The translations under genes were made by a program, and so were the position numbers. The notes under the pieces were generated by a model. The model did not search any database and was not told the origin of the DNA. It saw only the letters and a list, made by a program, of their open reading frames with translations. From Sedimenticola hydrogenitrophicus (GTDB taxonomy: Bacteria; Pseudomonadota; Gammaproteobacteria; Chromatiales; Chromatiaceae): a stretch of DNA of 64,000 nucleotides. Positions 1 through 8,996 of the stretch are shown here, piece after piece. The DNA is taken from assembly GCF_025175675.1 (NCBI RefSeq), contig NZ_JANIOA010000002.1, forward strand, positions 148,340 to 212,339, in the 5' to 3' direction. Every line of letters begins with the position of its first letter. Positions within the stretch are counted from its first letter, which is position 1.

Positions 1-1
1 C

Positions 2-754
2 GACTACCTGGCACTGCTTTCGTCCATGGAGATCATGAACTTTCCCGAGTATCTGCAGGCCCTGGCCAAGATATTCAAGCAGGCCGGGGTCAGTTGGACC
101 CTCTGCTCCAGCGCGTTCGAGGCCACCAACTCCGGTATCCAGATCGGCTCCAGCGATATCGCCCGCACCTTGGTGCAGCGCATCGTCGATGGGGCGGAAC
201 GGCTGAAGGTGAAGCATGTCATCAGCCCGGAGTGCGGCCACGCCTATACCGCCATTCGCTGGGACGGACCCAACCTGATCGGCCGGCCATTCCCGTTCCG
301 GGTGGTGCATATCCTGGAACTGCTGGATGAGCTGCGTGCCGCCGGCCGGATCAAGACCCGGGATCTGGAGAGCGACCGTCACACCTTCCACGATCCCTGC
401 TCGATCGCCAGGAAGGGCGGCGTGATCGATGGCCCGCGACGCCTGATGAACATGGTCACCAGCGATTTCGTCGACATGAAGGAGCACGGCAAGATGGCCT
501 GGTGCTGCGGCGGGGGCGGCGGCGTCTCCAGTAACGAGGATGCCGATGAGTTGCGAATCAGGGCCTTCAAGAAGAAACGGGATCAGATTGCGGAGACCGG
601 GGCCGAGGTGCTGGTCACCGCCTGCGCCAACTGCCGGCTGGTGATCGAGGAGGGGCTCGAGGAGTACAAGGTCGAATTGCCGGTGGTTGGGCTCTCCGAA
701 CTGATCGCCGATCACCTGGTGGTGGATGAAGAGCCGCCGGAGACGCCGGAATAA
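2..754 (+). CDS. isp2: Isp2-like heterodisulfide-reductase-type Fe-S protein, C-terminal part (cut by window edge)
   Basis: The frame is open from the first bases, so the N-terminus lies outside the window. The visible part ends in the cysteine-rich CCG architecture of HdrD/DsrK proteins: HDPCSIARKGG, then WCCGGGGG, then TACANCRL. Such domains bind a special [4Fe-4S] cluster and pass electrons between a membrane cytochrome b and a soluble partner. The next gene is a HynL-type hydrogenase large subunit. In purple sulfur bacteria Isp1 and Isp2 are encoded between hynS and hynL and connect the hydrogenase to the membrane, so Isp2 is the natural reading. A generic HdrD/GlpC-like protein is the alternative. 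A hairpin (arms ACCTGCCG and CGGCAGGT) lies just after the stop at about 760-790 but has no T-run. Confidence 0.8.
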   Translation, partial: DYLALLSSMEIMNFPEYLQALAKIFKQAGVSWTLCSSAFEATNSGIQIGSSDIARTLVQRIVDGAERLKVKHVISPECGHAYTAIRWDGPNLIGRPFPFRVVHILELLDELRAAGRIKTRDLESDRHTFHDPCSIARKGGVIDGPRRLMNMVTSDFVDMKEHGKMAWCCGGGGGVSSNEDADELRIRAFKKKRDQIAETGAEVLVTACANCRLVIEEGLEEYKVELPVVGLSELIADHLVVDEEPPETPE

Positions 755-869
755 TGACGGACCTGCCGCACGCAATCGAACGGCAGGTTCATAACAACAG
801 ATCGCAGGAGCGCCATTGGCGCGAATCGCCGTCCGGCATGAAGCGGGGCGGTAATGGGAGAACAGAGCT

Positions 870-2591
870 ATGAGCGAACGCATTGTCGTTGATCCGATCA
901 CACGTATTGAGGGCCACCTGCGCATCGAGGCGCAGATGGATGGCGACAAGATCGGCCAGGCCTACTCATCCGGTACCATGGTGCGCGGTATCGAAACCAT
1001 CCTGAAGGGGCGTGACCCGCGCGATGCCTGGGCCTACGTGCAGCGCATCTGCGGTGTCTGCACCCTGGTGCACGGCATGGCCTCCATCCGTGCCGTCGAG
1101 GATGCCCTGAACTATGAGATCCCCAAGAATGCCCAGCTGATCCGCAACCTGATGATCGGGGCCCAGTATATCCACGACCATGTGATGCACTTCTATCACC
1201 TGCATGCCCTGGACTGGGTGGATGTGGTCTCGGCCCTGAGCGCCGATCCCAAGGCGACCTCCGAACTGGCCCAGTCTCTGAGCAGCTGGTCCAAGTCGTC
1301 ACCCGGTTATTTCGCGGACATGAAGAAGAAGCTGAAGGGCTTCGTCGATGGCGGTCAGCTGGGGATATTTTCCAAGGCCTACTGGGGCCACCCGGCCTAC
1401 AAACTGCCGCCCGAGGCCAATCTGATGGCGGTGGCGCACTACCTGGAAGCCCTCACCTGGCAGCGCGACGTGGCCAAGCTGCACGCCATCTTCGGCGGCA
1501 AGAATCCGCACCCCAACTTCCTGGTGGGCGGGGTGGCATCGCCCATCGACCTCAACTCCGACTCCGCCATCAATGCCAAGAAGCTCTCCCAGGTGCAGGA
1601 CATCATCAACCAGATGCGGCAGTTCGTGGATCAGGTCTATCTGCCCGATACCCTGGCCGTCGCCTCGTTCTACAAGGACTGGTTCAAGCGCGGCGAGGGA
1701 CTGGGCAACTTCATGTGTTATGGCGACCTGCCGGCCACCAGCATGAACGATCCGTCCGGTTTTCTGTTCCCGGCCGGCGTCATACTCAATCGCGACCTGA
1801 GTACCGTTCATGAGGTCGACGTGCACGATGCCTCGCAGATTCAGGAGTACGTTAAACACTCCTGGTACGACTATGAAGAGGGCAAGGAGAAGGGGCTGCA
1901 CCCCTACGACGGCGAGACAACCCTCAACTACACCGGTCCCAAACCGCCCTATAAACAGCTGGACGTGGAGCAGGCCTACTCCTGGCTCAAATCGCCGCGC
2001 TGGAAGAACCACGCCATGGAGGTGGGGCCGCTGGCGCGGGTGTTGCTGCTCTACGCCAAGGGACATGAGCCGACCAAAGAGTTGGCCGGCTTCGCCCTGA
2101 AAAAGCTCGATCTGCCGATCGAGGCACTCTTCTCCACCCTGGGGCGGACGGCGGCCCGTACCCTGGAATCGAAGATTCTGGCCGATGGCATGCAGGGTTG
2201 GTATGACGATCTGATTGCCAATATCAAGGCCGGGGACAGCAAGACCTTCAACAACAAGCTGTGGGACCCCTCCACCTGGCCCAGCGAGTGCCAGGGGGCG
2301 GGTTACATGGAGGCGCCGCGTGGCGCGTTGGGTCACTGGATCGTGATCAAGGATACCAAGATCAAGAACTATCAGGCGGTGGTGCCCTCCACCTGGAATG
2401 CCGGTCCGCGGGACACCGAAGGCAAGGCGGGCGCCTACGAGGCGGCGTTGCAGGACAATCATCAGTTGCACGACCCGAAACAGCCGCTGGAGATCCTGCG
2501 TACCATCCACAGCTTCGATCCCTGCATCGCCTGCGCGGTGCATCTCTCCGACGAGGAGGGCGAGGAGATGGTGCGGGTGAAGGTGACCTGA
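870..2591 (+). CDS. hynL: [NiFe]-hydrogenase large subunit
   Basis: This 573-residue protein is the catalytic subunit that binds the NiFe(CN)2CO centre and interconverts H2 with protons and electrons. The N-terminal cysteine pair is in RICGVC (C61, C64). The C-terminal pair is in DPCIACAVH (C552, C555, ending at H558). Fifteen residues follow that histidine and would be removed by a maturation protease after nickel insertion, so all four ligands are intact. The ATG is preceded by GGGAG at a normal distance. Its place directly after an Isp2-like gene matches the hynS-isp1-isp2-hynL order of Thiocapsa-type stable hydrogenases. The small subunit is not in view and should lie to the left. Confidence 0.95.
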   Translation: MSERIVVDPITRIEGHLRIEAQMDGDKIGQAYSSGTMVRGIETILKGRDPRDAWAYVQRICGVCTLVHGMASIRAVEDALNYEIPKNAQLIRNLMIGAQYIHDHVMHFYHLHALDWVDVVSALSADPKATSELAQSLSSWSKSSPGYFADMKKKLKGFVDGGQLGIFSKAYWGHPAYKLPPEANLMAVAHYLEALTWQRDVAKLHAIFGGKNPHPNFLVGGVASPIDLNSDSAINAKKLSQVQDIINQMRQFVDQVYLPDTLAVASFYKDWFKRGEGLGNFMCYGDLPATSMNDPSGFLFPAGVILNRDLSTVHEVDVHDASQIQEYVKHSWYDYEEGKEKGLHPYDGETTLNYTGPKPPYKQLDVEQAYSWLKSPRWKNHAMEVGPLARVLLLYAKGHEPTKELAGFALKKLDLPIEALFSTLGRTAARTLESKILADGMQGWYDDLIANIKAGDSKTFNNKLWDPSTWPSECQGAGYMEAPRGALGHWIVIKDTKIKNYQAVVPSTWNAGPRDTEGKAGAYEAALQDNHQLHDPKQPLEILRTIHSFDPCIACAVHLSDEEGEEMVRVKVT

Positions 2592-2618
2592 CGCCGGCGG
2601 CCAACGCGGCCTACCTGT

Positions 2619-2830
2619 GGATTCAGGCATACGCCGGGATGACGGGGTAGCACCGTAGGTTGCATTGGCGCAGCGTAATCCGACGCATACATCAGGTCTG
2701 TCGGGTTACGCCTTCGGCTAACGCGACCGACAACTGGATTCCGGCATGCGCCGGAATGACGGGGTAGAACCGTAGGTTGCGTTGGCGTAGCGTAATCCGA
2801 CGCATACATCCGGTCTGTCGGGTTACGTCG
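2619..2830. repeat. Two-copy tandem repeat, unit about 117 bp
   Basis: Two head-to-tail copies start at 2619 and 2736. Each begins with a palindromic stretch reading roughly GGATTC..GGCAT.CGCCGG and continues with CGTAGGTTGC, AGCGTAATCCGACGCA and GTCGGGTTACG. A single diverged copy of the second half recurs at 8959-8995. This type of dispersed intergenic repeat is common in gammaproteobacteria. Confidence 0.8.
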
Positions 2831-2887
2831 GCGAGTCGGCCGCACGGCAGAAGGGCGGAGTAGGCCCGCGCCCGCTAACGCGTTGTG

Positions 2888-2901
2888 TTGACCTGGATCA
2901 G
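2888..2901 (+). promoter_or_regulatory. Possible FNR/Anr-type box
   Basis: TTGACCTGGATCAG matches the FNR consensus TTGAT-N4-ATCAA except for one base in each half. It lies about 130-140 bp upstream of the first gene of the cytochrome c maturation cluster. Oxygen control of such genes is common, but this is only a motif match. The rest of 2831-3030 shows no gene. Confidence 0.35.
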
Positions 2902-3030
2902 CTGATGGGCGAGGGGCGTGAACTCTTGACCGCTTTGATGGTCCATCAATTCGACCTTCAGTTCAGACTGGGCGGACCCCTGAATCGTCCGCTTCAGTGA
3001 ACTGTATCGAGCAAACTAACCGGATCACCC

Positions 3031-3456
3031 ATGCCGTCATCCCGCCACACCCCAGTCAGTAGTGCCCGACGCCCCTACGGCGTGCCGACGCTGCTGTTCC
3101 TGTTGCTGTGGTTGTGGTCCGGCCTGCTCTCCGCCGCCTGGTGTGTGAACGACATCGATCACCCGTTCGACAGGACGGGCGACCCGGGTGTGCTGCAGAC
3201 GCGGGACAAGCCCGGACACCACACGGTGGTCTGTCAACGCGCTTCGAGCAATCCACTCAGCGTGGTTGGCGGCAACACCTTCCAGCGTAACAAGGATTCC
3301 GGATCGGCGGACCTGATCACGGCCCCGCAGGCGCCACTGCCGCTGTCGCCGGGGGCGACCAAAGCCGCGCCGCCGCGGTTCCACGAAGTTTCCGCTTTCA
3401 CCTCTCCTCCACTCTACCTGCTGTTTCAGAAACTGCTGCTTCCCTTCACCGTCTAG
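3031..3456 (+). CDS. Hypothetical exported protein (141 aa)
   Basis: The family is not recognised. Residues 20-37 form a hydrophobic segment (LLFLLLWLWSGLLSAAWC) that looks like a signal peptide, or a lipoprotein signal with a cysteine after AAW. The mature part is polar and Pro/Ser-rich, and it ends in a second hydrophobic stretch, PPLYLLFQKLLLPF. It precedes the beta-propeller and ccm genes on the same strand with a gap of about 165 bp and may be co-transcribed. The opposite strand is also open here for 201 codons but gives a low-complexity, Arg/Gln-rich product, so the plus strand is preferred. Confidence 0.5.
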   Translation: MPSSRHTPVSSARRPYGVPTLLFLLLWLWSGLLSAAWCVNDIDHPFDRTGDPGVLQTRDKPGHHTVVCQRASSNPLSVVGGNTFQRNKDSGSADLITAPQAPLPLSPGATKAAPPRFHEVSAFTSPPLYLLFQKLLLPFTV

Positions 3457-3621
3457 GAGTCGGTAACTGTTGTCGCCTGGTGCGCCCGCTATCGGCACCA
3501 GGTCATTGGCACGACCGGCTCCCGCCCAACCCCGCAATATGATTCGCGACGCGGCACCCGCTGTGCCGGTCGCCACGGTTAACCGGAGCGCGCTCGCTCC
3601 ACCGTTATGAAGGAAAGCAAT

Positions 3622-4752
3622 ATGATCCGTTGTATCTTGCACCGCAGCTGCATGAAGGCTGCCGCCACACTTACTTTAGCCCTGGTTCCGCTGGGTCTCT
3701 CCGCCGCGCCCTATGTCGCCGTACCGACCGGTGAAGCGCATCGGGTACTCATTATCGACAGCGCCATCGATCGGATCGTCGGCGAGATCGAGGGCATAAA
3801 CAACAGCCATGGGCTGGCCGCCGCGCCCGATGGCGACCATCTCTATGCCGGTAGCCTGGAGATGCGTGCCGCGGCCGCGGCGCCGCCCAAACCCGTCGGA
3901 ATGTCCGAGGACGAACACCTCTCCCATCACGCGCCCGCGAACGCGACGGCAGCGCCGCCGGCGGGTAGCGGCGACCTGCGCGGCACCGCTTACCAGATCG
4001 ACTCCGGTGAGCGCCGTATCCTGCGCCAGATCGAGCTGCCGGGCGCGGTGCACCACGCGTTGATCACACGGGACGGGCGCTACGGGGTCTCCACCCACCC
4101 GGGCAGCGGCAACATCAGCGTGGTCAATCTCGACAGCGGCGAACTGACCGCCGTTGTGGCAACCGGCCCGGTCGCCAACTATATGGTATCCAACAGCGAC
4201 GGCAGCCGGCTCTGGGTGAGCAATACCGGCAATGGCACGGTCAGCGAAATCGACACCAGCCGCTGGATCGTGCGCCGCAATCTGCTGGTCGACTCGGCAC
4301 CGGAGCACATGGTGCTGGCGCCGGATGAGTCGAGCCTGTTCGTGGTGGCCAACGGTGTCGGTCAGGTGGTCGAGCTGGACATCGACAGTGGCGAGGTGGT
4401 GCGTCGTCACCCGGTGGGGCGGGACCCGCACGGGCTGGATATCTCCGATGACGGCAGCCAACTTTACGTGGCGGTGAAGGGCGAGAACCGGCTGGCGGCC
4501 ATTCAGCTGGCCACGGGCGTGATTCGCAGTCTGCCGCTGGCACCGGAGCCCTATCACCTGGTCACGGTGAAGGATACCGGCAAGCTCTATATCTCCAGTC
4601 GCAAGGAGTCCAAACTGTGGGTCGTTAGTCAGCGTGATCTGCAACTGGTCGGCGAGATCCCGATCACCGGCATCGGCCATCAGATGGCGCTGCTCGGCGG
4701 GAGCTCCACAGCGGCAGCGGAGGCGAACCGGGGGCAGGGTGGCAAGCCATGA
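3622..4752 (+). CDS. Exported YVTN-type beta-propeller protein
   Basis: The 376-residue product starts with a signal peptide (hydrophobic core TLTLALVPLGLSA). It then shows repeated blades with motifs such as PDGDHLYAG, SDGSRLWVSNT, PDESSLFVVANG and DDGSQLYVAVKG, typical of seven-bladed YVTN/surface-layer propellers. An unusual His/Ala/Pro-rich loop (about residues 85-115) interrupts the second blade. The ATG at 3622 follows an AAGGAA Shine-Dalgarno; an in-frame ATG at 3607 lacks one. The last codons overlap the ccmF start (ATGA), so the two are translationally coupled. A periplasmic role linked to cytochrome assembly, or to the cytochrome being assembled, is inferred from this coupling only. 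Confidence 0.8.
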   Translation: MIRCILHRSCMKAAATLTLALVPLGLSAAPYVAVPTGEAHRVLIIDSAIDRIVGEIEGINNSHGLAAAPDGDHLYAGSLEMRAAAAAPPKPVGMSEDEHLSHHAPANATAAPPAGSGDLRGTAYQIDSGERRILRQIELPGAVHHALITRDGRYGVSTHPGSGNISVVNLDSGELTAVVATGPVANYMVSNSDGSRLWVSNTGNGTVSEIDTSRWIVRRNLLVDSAPEHMVLAPDESSLFVVANGVGQVVELDIDSGEVVRRHPVGRDPHGLDISDDGSQLYVAVKGENRLAAIQLATGVIRSLPLAPEPYHLVTVKDTGKLYISSRKESKLWVVSQRDLQLVGEIPITGIGHQMALLGGSSTAAAEANRGQGGKP

Positions 4753-6743
4753 TTCCGGAGACCGGTCTGTTTGCGCTACTGCTGGCCCTGGTCCTGGCCC
4801 TGCTGCAGGGCACCCTGCCGTTGGCGGGTGCCCGAACCGGCCACCCCGGCTGGATCGCCCTGGCACGGCCGGCGGCCTGGGGACAATGCCTGTTCCTGAG
4901 CCTCGCGCTGGCCGTGCTGGCCCAGTCGTTCATCGCCAACGATTTCTCGGTCGCCTACGTGGCCGCCAACTCCAACTCGCAACTGCCGTTGATCTACCGG
5001 ATCACCGCAGTGTGGGGCGGTCATGAGGGGTCGCTGCTGCTTTGGGTCTGGATACTGTCGGCCTGGGGCGTCGCGGTCAGTCATTTCAGCCACGGCCTGC
5101 CGCGTGACATGCTGGCCAGGGTGCTGGGGGTGATGGGGCTGGTGGGGGTCGGTTTCCTGCTGTTTCTGGTGTTCACCTCCAATCCGTTCGAGCGGCTTCC
5201 GGTGCCGCCCGTTAACGGGCGCGATCTGAACCCCTTGTTGCAGGATCCCGGCCTGATCCTCCATCCGCCCCTGCTCTACATGGGCTATGTCGGTTTCTCG
5301 GTGGCCTTTGCCTTCGCCCTGGCGGCGCTCCTGGGCGGCCAGCTGGATGCGGTGTGGGCGCGCTGGTCGCGACCCTGGACCACGCTGGCCTGGGTGTTCC
5401 TGACCGCCGGCATCATGATCGGCAGTTGGTGGGCCTACTATGAGCTGGGATGGGGCGGCTGGTGGTTCTGGGATCCGGTGGAGAACTCCTCGTTCATGCC
5501 CTGGCTGGCGGGGATCGCCCTGATCCACTCGCTGGCGGTCACGGAAAAGCGTGGCGTGTTCAAGAGCTGGACGGTGTTGCTGGCGATCCTCACTTTTTCG
5601 CTCAGCCTGCTGGGCACCTTTCTGGTGCGTTCCGGCGTACTCACCTCGGTGCACGCCTTCGCCAGCGATCCGGCGCGGGGCATCTTCATCCTGGTGTTGC
5701 TGAGCCTGGCGGTGGGCGGCTCCCTGACACTCTACGCCTGGCGCGCGCCGAAGATCCAGGGAGGCGGCAAGTTCCAGCTCTTTTCCCGGGAGACCTTGCT
5801 GCTGGCCAACAACCTGGTGCTGGTGGTGGCGACCGCCACCGTGTTGCTCGGCACTCTCTATCCATTGGCTCTGGACGCGCTGGGCGTCGGCAAGATCTCG
5901 GTCGGTCCGCCCTATTTCAACAGCGTATTCGTTCCGCTGATGGTGCCGCTGATATTCATTACCGGCATCGGTCCGATGGTGCGCTGGAAGCAGGACCGGC
6001 CGGGCCGTCTCCTGCGGCGACTGTGGCTGCCGCTGCTGGTCGCCATCCCGCTTGGTGGGGTATTCACCTTCCTGGCAACCGACGGTCTGCGCGCGGAGAC
6101 CGCCCTCGGCCTGATGCTGGCCCTGTGGCTGACATTGACCACCGCCCGGGAACTGTATCAGTGTGCGGCCGCGAAGAGCGGCTTTTGGCGGGGCCTGCGG
6201 GCGCTGCCAAGCCATCGCTACGGCATGCTGTTGGCCCACCTGGGGCTGGCAGTTACTGTCGTGGGCATCACCCTGGCCAGCGGCTACAGTGTCGAGCGTG
6301 ACGTACGGGTGGCGCCGGGCGGGCTTATCCCGGTGGCCGGGTACCTGTTCGAATTCGGCCAGTTGGAGGAGCGCCAGGGGCCGAACTACAGCGCGGTGGT
6401 GTTCCCGGTGCGCGTCACCCGGGACGGGCATGAGATAGGACGACTTCGAGCGGAAAAACGCAACTATGGCGGCGGCAGGCAGCCGATGTCGGAGGCGGCC
6501 ATATTGCCCGGCCTGTTTCGCGACCTCTATGTCGCCATGGGTGAACCGCTGGAGGGCGGCGCCTGGTCGGTGCGTGTCTATTACAAACCGTTCGTACGCT
6601 GGATCTGGCTCGGTGCCCTGCTGATGATGGCGGGCGGGTTCCTGGCGGCCTTCGACCGGCGCTACCGGCTGGTCCGGCGCCGCGTGCCGGACGACCAGCC
6701 AGCGATCCCGGGCGGCGTATTGGCCGGGGAGGCACGCTCATGA
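4749..6743 (+). CDS. ccmF: Cytochrome c heme lyase subunit CcmF (NrfE-like possible)
   Basis: This multi-pass inner-membrane protein of 664 residues attaches heme to CXXCH motifs in the periplasm together with CcmH. The tryptophan-rich heme-handling signature WGGWWFWDPVEN is present at about residues 236-247, with the usual family run WAYYELGWGGWW before it. Length fits full CcmF proteins (about 650). It overlaps the upstream beta-propeller gene and the downstream ccmH by 4 bp each. ccmA-E are absent, so this may be a second, dedicated lyase like NrfE, used for an unusual multiheme cytochrome. CcmF and NrfE cannot be separated from sequence alone. Confidence 0.92.
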   Translation: MIPETGLFALLLALVLALLQGTLPLAGARTGHPGWIALARPAAWGQCLFLSLALAVLAQSFIANDFSVAYVAANSNSQLPLIYRITAVWGGHEGSLLLWVWILSAWGVAVSHFSHGLPRDMLARVLGVMGLVGVGFLLFLVFTSNPFERLPVPPVNGRDLNPLLQDPGLILHPPLLYMGYVGFSVAFAFALAALLGGQLDAVWARWSRPWTTLAWVFLTAGIMIGSWWAYYELGWGGWWFWDPVENSSFMPWLAGIALIHSLAVTEKRGVFKSWTVLLAILTFSLSLLGTFLVRSGVLTSVHAFASDPARGIFILVLLSLAVGGSLTLYAWRAPKIQGGGKFQLFSRETLLLANNLVLVVATATVLLGTLYPLALDALGVGKISVGPPYFNSVFVPLMVPLIFITGIGPMVRWKQDRPGRLLRRLWLPLLVAIPLGGVFTFLATDGLRAETALGLMLALWLTLTTARELYQCAAAKSGFWRGLRALPSHRYGMLLAHLGLAVTVVGITLASGYSVERDVRVAPGGLIPVAGYLFEFGQLEERQGPNYSAVVFPVRVTRDGHEIGRLRAEKRNYGGGRQPMSEAAILPGLFRDLYVAMGEPLEGGAWSVRVYYKPFVRWIWLGALLMMAGGFLAAFDRRYRLVRRRVPDDQPAIPGGVLAGEARS

Positions 6744-7243
6744 CCCGGGTACTCAACCTCAGGCGGTGCCGGACGCTCCTGTTGCTGTGGTTGCTGTCGG
6801 CGTCCGCCCTCACTCCGGCAGCGAATCATCCTGCCGATCTTTATCCGTTCGATGATTCAGCTCGGGCGGCGCGATTCTGGCAGCTGACCACCCAGTTGAG
6901 GTGTCTGGTCTGCCAGAACCAGAATATCGCCGAGTCCAACGCCGATCTGGCCAAGGACATGCGCGACGCCCTGTACCGGCAACTGCTTGCCGGCGCGTCG
7001 GATGACGAGATCATCGACTTCATGGTGTCACGCTACGGTGATTTCGTGCTCTTCAAGCCGCCGTTCAAGGGCTCCACGCTGTTGCTGTGGGTGGGGCCAT
7101 TTTTGCTGGGCGCGTTGGGCGTCGGCGCCTTGTGGTGGATGGTGGCCGGGATCGCCCGCCGCCCGGAGGACGGGGAGTTGACCGACGAAGAGCAGGTGCG
7201 CCTCAAGCGTTTGATAAATGAAACCCACGGGGGGACTTCCTGA
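6740..7243 (+). CDS. ccmH: Cytochrome c maturation thioreductase CcmH/CcmL (NrfF-like)
   Basis: This 167-residue protein has a signal peptide and the LRCLVCQN motif (C55, C58). That redox-active pair reduces apocytochrome c so heme can be attached. A C-terminal membrane helix follows (TLLLWVGPFLLGALGVGALWWMV), then a short cytoplasmic tail. It is the short form of CcmH without a TPR domain; the TPR function is supplied by the next gene. The start overlaps the ccmF stop (ATGA) and the end overlaps the ccmI start. Confidence 0.92.
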   Translation: MTRVLNLRRCRTLLLLWLLSASALTPAANHPADLYPFDDSARAARFWQLTTQLRCLVCQNQNIAESNADLAKDMRDALYRQLLAGASDDEIIDFMVSRYGDFVLFKPPFKGSTLLLWVGPFLLGALGVGALWWMVAGIARRPEDGELTDEEQVRLKRLINETHGGTS

Positions 7244-8115
7244 TGATCGGATTTTGGCTGACGGCCGCGGCGATGGTCTCCATCGCCCTGGCATTTGTGG
7301 TGACACCGCTGTTGCGATCACGGGCAACCGCCACGGCACCGCGGGGGATGCTGACTATTGCCGTGCATGATGACCGGCTCAGGGAACTGGGCCTCGATCT
7401 GGCGGAGGGGCGTATCGACCAATCCCTCTACCAGACAGCGAAACAGGAACTGGAGCGCGAGCTGCTGCATGACCTCGATGAACGTGCCCCGAAAACACCT
7501 GGCTGCGACCGGCAGCCGCGATGGAGCGGTGTCGTTGCCGTGGCGCTGGTGGTGCCGCTACTGGCGACGCTGGGGTACTGGCGGTTGGGGGAGTACGGGT
7601 TGATCGATGAAGCCCGGGCGGCCCAGCGGCTAGCGCTGCCGACACCGGAGGAGATGGTGCGGCAACTGAGCCAACGGCTGGATCAGCAACCGGATGACGT
7701 GCGTGCCTGGCAGTTGCTTGCACAGGGCTATCTGGCCATGGGGCGTTACCCGGAGGCGGTGGACGCCTATGAACGCGCCCTCGCGGTGGCGGGAGATACG
7801 GCCGAACTGCTGGCCGGCTATGGCGAGGCCCTGTCGATGATCGACGGGGAGGCGATCAGCGGTCGTTCCCTGGACTTCATCGAGCGGGCGCTGGCCCTGG
7901 ATCCGCAACAGCCGAAGGCGCTGTGGCTCTCCGGAATCGGCGCCTATCAGCGCGGTGAACTGGCACGGGCGGTCGGCGCCTGGGAACGCCTGATCGGCCT
8001 GCTCCCGCCCGACAGCGCCAACGCGGAAACGGTCAACAAGGCCATCGTGGAGACGCGCCGGGAACTGGGCGAATCGTCACAACCGACGCCGGTCGTCAGC
8101 GAGGCTGGGAAATGA
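7243..8115 (+). CDS. ccmI: Cytochrome c maturation TPR protein CcmI
   Basis: The 290-residue protein has an N-terminal membrane helix, a cytoplasmic leucine-zipper-like loop (DDRLRELGLDLAEGRID), a second helix (VVAVALVVPLLATLGYW), and a periplasmic TPR region from about residue 145 (AWQLLAQGYLAMGRYPEAVDAYERAL). CcmI holds apocytochrome c through its C-terminus and passes it to CcmF/CcmH. The start ATG shares its A with the ccmH stop codon. At 290 residues it is shorter than many CcmI proteins, so the TPR domain is compact. Confidence 0.88.
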   Translation: MIGFWLTAAAMVSIALAFVVTPLLRSRATATAPRGMLTIAVHDDRLRELGLDLAEGRIDQSLYQTAKQELERELLHDLDERAPKTPGCDRQPRWSGVVAVALVVPLLATLGYWRLGEYGLIDEARAAQRLALPTPEEMVRQLSQRLDQQPDDVRAWQLLAQGYLAMGRYPEAVDAYERALAVAGDTAELLAGYGEALSMIDGEAISGRSLDFIERALALDPQQPKALWLSGIGAYQRGELARAVGAWERLIGLLPPDSANAETVNKAIVETRRELGESSQPTPVVSEAGK

Positions 8116-8525
8116 AAGATAGCCACATCAAACCGGAGCGTTTCGAAAATCACCCCGCGGGTACATCCACCGATCCCGCGACGCAAACCGATAGTCAGCC
8201 AATGGAGAGAACCGCCGTGAATGATCCCGTAGTAAATCAGAGTCAGGAACGTCCCCTCAGTCGCGATCTGTTCCTGTTGTTGCGTCACTGGCTGTCGCAG
8301 CGGCGGGTGCAATTGGTCCTGGGGGCGCTGCTGCTGGGGCTGGGGGGCTGGTTCAACTGGGATTGGCTGGTGGCGGCCGGCCTGGCCCCGCTGATCCTGG
8401 CCATCGCCCCCTGCGCGGTGATGTGTCTGATGGGGATGTGCATGCACAAGGGGCACGGCAAGTCGGGTTGTCACGGTAAGGGTAGTGACGACAAAGGGGG
8501 GAATTCCCCCGATCACGAGGGTTGA
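8112..8525 (+). CDS. Small membrane protein, last gene of the ccm cluster
   Basis: The family is not recognised. The ATG at 8112 overlaps the ccmI stop. A GTG at 8218 with GGAGAG before it would give a shorter 102-residue form. The core holds two hydrophobic segments (VQLVLGALLLGLGGWF and LVAAGLAPLILAIAPCAVMCLMGMCM). It ends in a His/Gly/Lys/Cys-rich tail (HKGHGKSGCHGKG) that could bind metal. Similar short proteins with a cysteine-methionine helix and a glycine-histidine tail occur near metal and respiratory genes. Metal binding is inference. Confidence 0.65.
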   Translation: MKDSHIKPERFENHPAGTSTDPATQTDSQPMERTAVNDPVVNQSQERPLSRDLFLLLRHWLSQRRVQLVLGALLLGLGGWFNWDWLVAAGLAPLILAIAPCAVMCLMGMCMHKGHGKSGCHGKGSDDKGGNSPDHEG

Positions 8526-8996
8526 CGCCGACCGCTCGGGACGGATTGACCGGCTACCGGTGGCTCGGGAGCATTCCACGTTTGTCCGGAGGGGCTGGCA
8601 CCTTCTGTCGAGGGAGGCCGTTCACCCATCAATTGGGGCTCACTGCCGCCATGCCTGGCGGCAGGCGCCCTCGGCAGAAGGCACCAGTCCCTCTACCGCA
8701 AATTCAGTTGGGTAGGGACCATCTCTCCCTTACCTCCGCCAGTGGCCGCCAGGCCAACAACGGAGTTCCGTAGGATGTGGTGAGTAAAACGAACCGCATC
8801 AAGGCGGTGGCCGTTTCCAACGAGGCCTGGTGCGGTTCGCGGGCTCACCGGCACCCTACGTCAAGGTCAGGATATCGATGGTGGGCACGTAGTTTGTGCC
8901 CACCTTTTATTGACCCGTACCGCACCTTCTACGGACTGCCGCGGCAGGTTGGATGAACCGTAGGTCGCATTAGCGCAGCGTAATCCGACGCAAACA
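8526..8996. other. Intergenic region with three repeat types, no gene seen
   Basis: This 471-base gap lies between the convergent ccm cluster and ccmG. It contains a palindromic element at 8769-8860 (GTAGGATG...GCACCCTACG), a GTGGGCACGTAG...GTGCCCACC repeat at 8881-8907, and a copy of the CGTAGGT..GCAGCGTAATCCGACG repeat at 8959-8995. No convincing coding sequence is visible. Confidence 0.7.
8769..8860. repeat. REP-like inverted repeat (family A, copy 1)
   Basis: The left arm reads CGTAGGATGTGGTGAG..AACGAACCGCA and the right arm TGCGGTTCGCGGGCTCACCGG..CCCTACG, so it can fold into one long imperfect hairpin. Two more copies are at 41375-41456 and, in the other orientation, 48278-48370. All are intergenic. 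Confidence 0.8.

Noticed and set aside
755..869. Hairpin between isp2 and hynL as a terminator
   Set aside because: The stem has no T-run, and both genes belong to one functional unit; it may instead stabilise or divide the transcript.
1299..2630. Long open frame antisense to hynL (443 codons)
   Set aside because: hynL is unmistakable with all metal ligands, and the antisense product is Gly/His/Arg-rich without domain features. High-GC codon bias creates such frames.
2619..2830. Possible CRISPR array
   Set aside because: Only two long units without short regular spacers or cas genes; they are tandem dispersed repeats.
3037..3642. Minus-strand frame of 201 codons opposite the 141-residue exported protein
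   Set aside because: Composition is Arg/Gly/Gln-rich with no signal or domain, and it would run against the local operon. The plus-strand product has a clear hydrophobic signal.
4776..6431. Long open frame antisense to ccmF (551 codons)
   Set aside because: The product is Gln/Arg/His-rich low complexity; ccmF on the plus strand carries the WWD signature and fits the operon.
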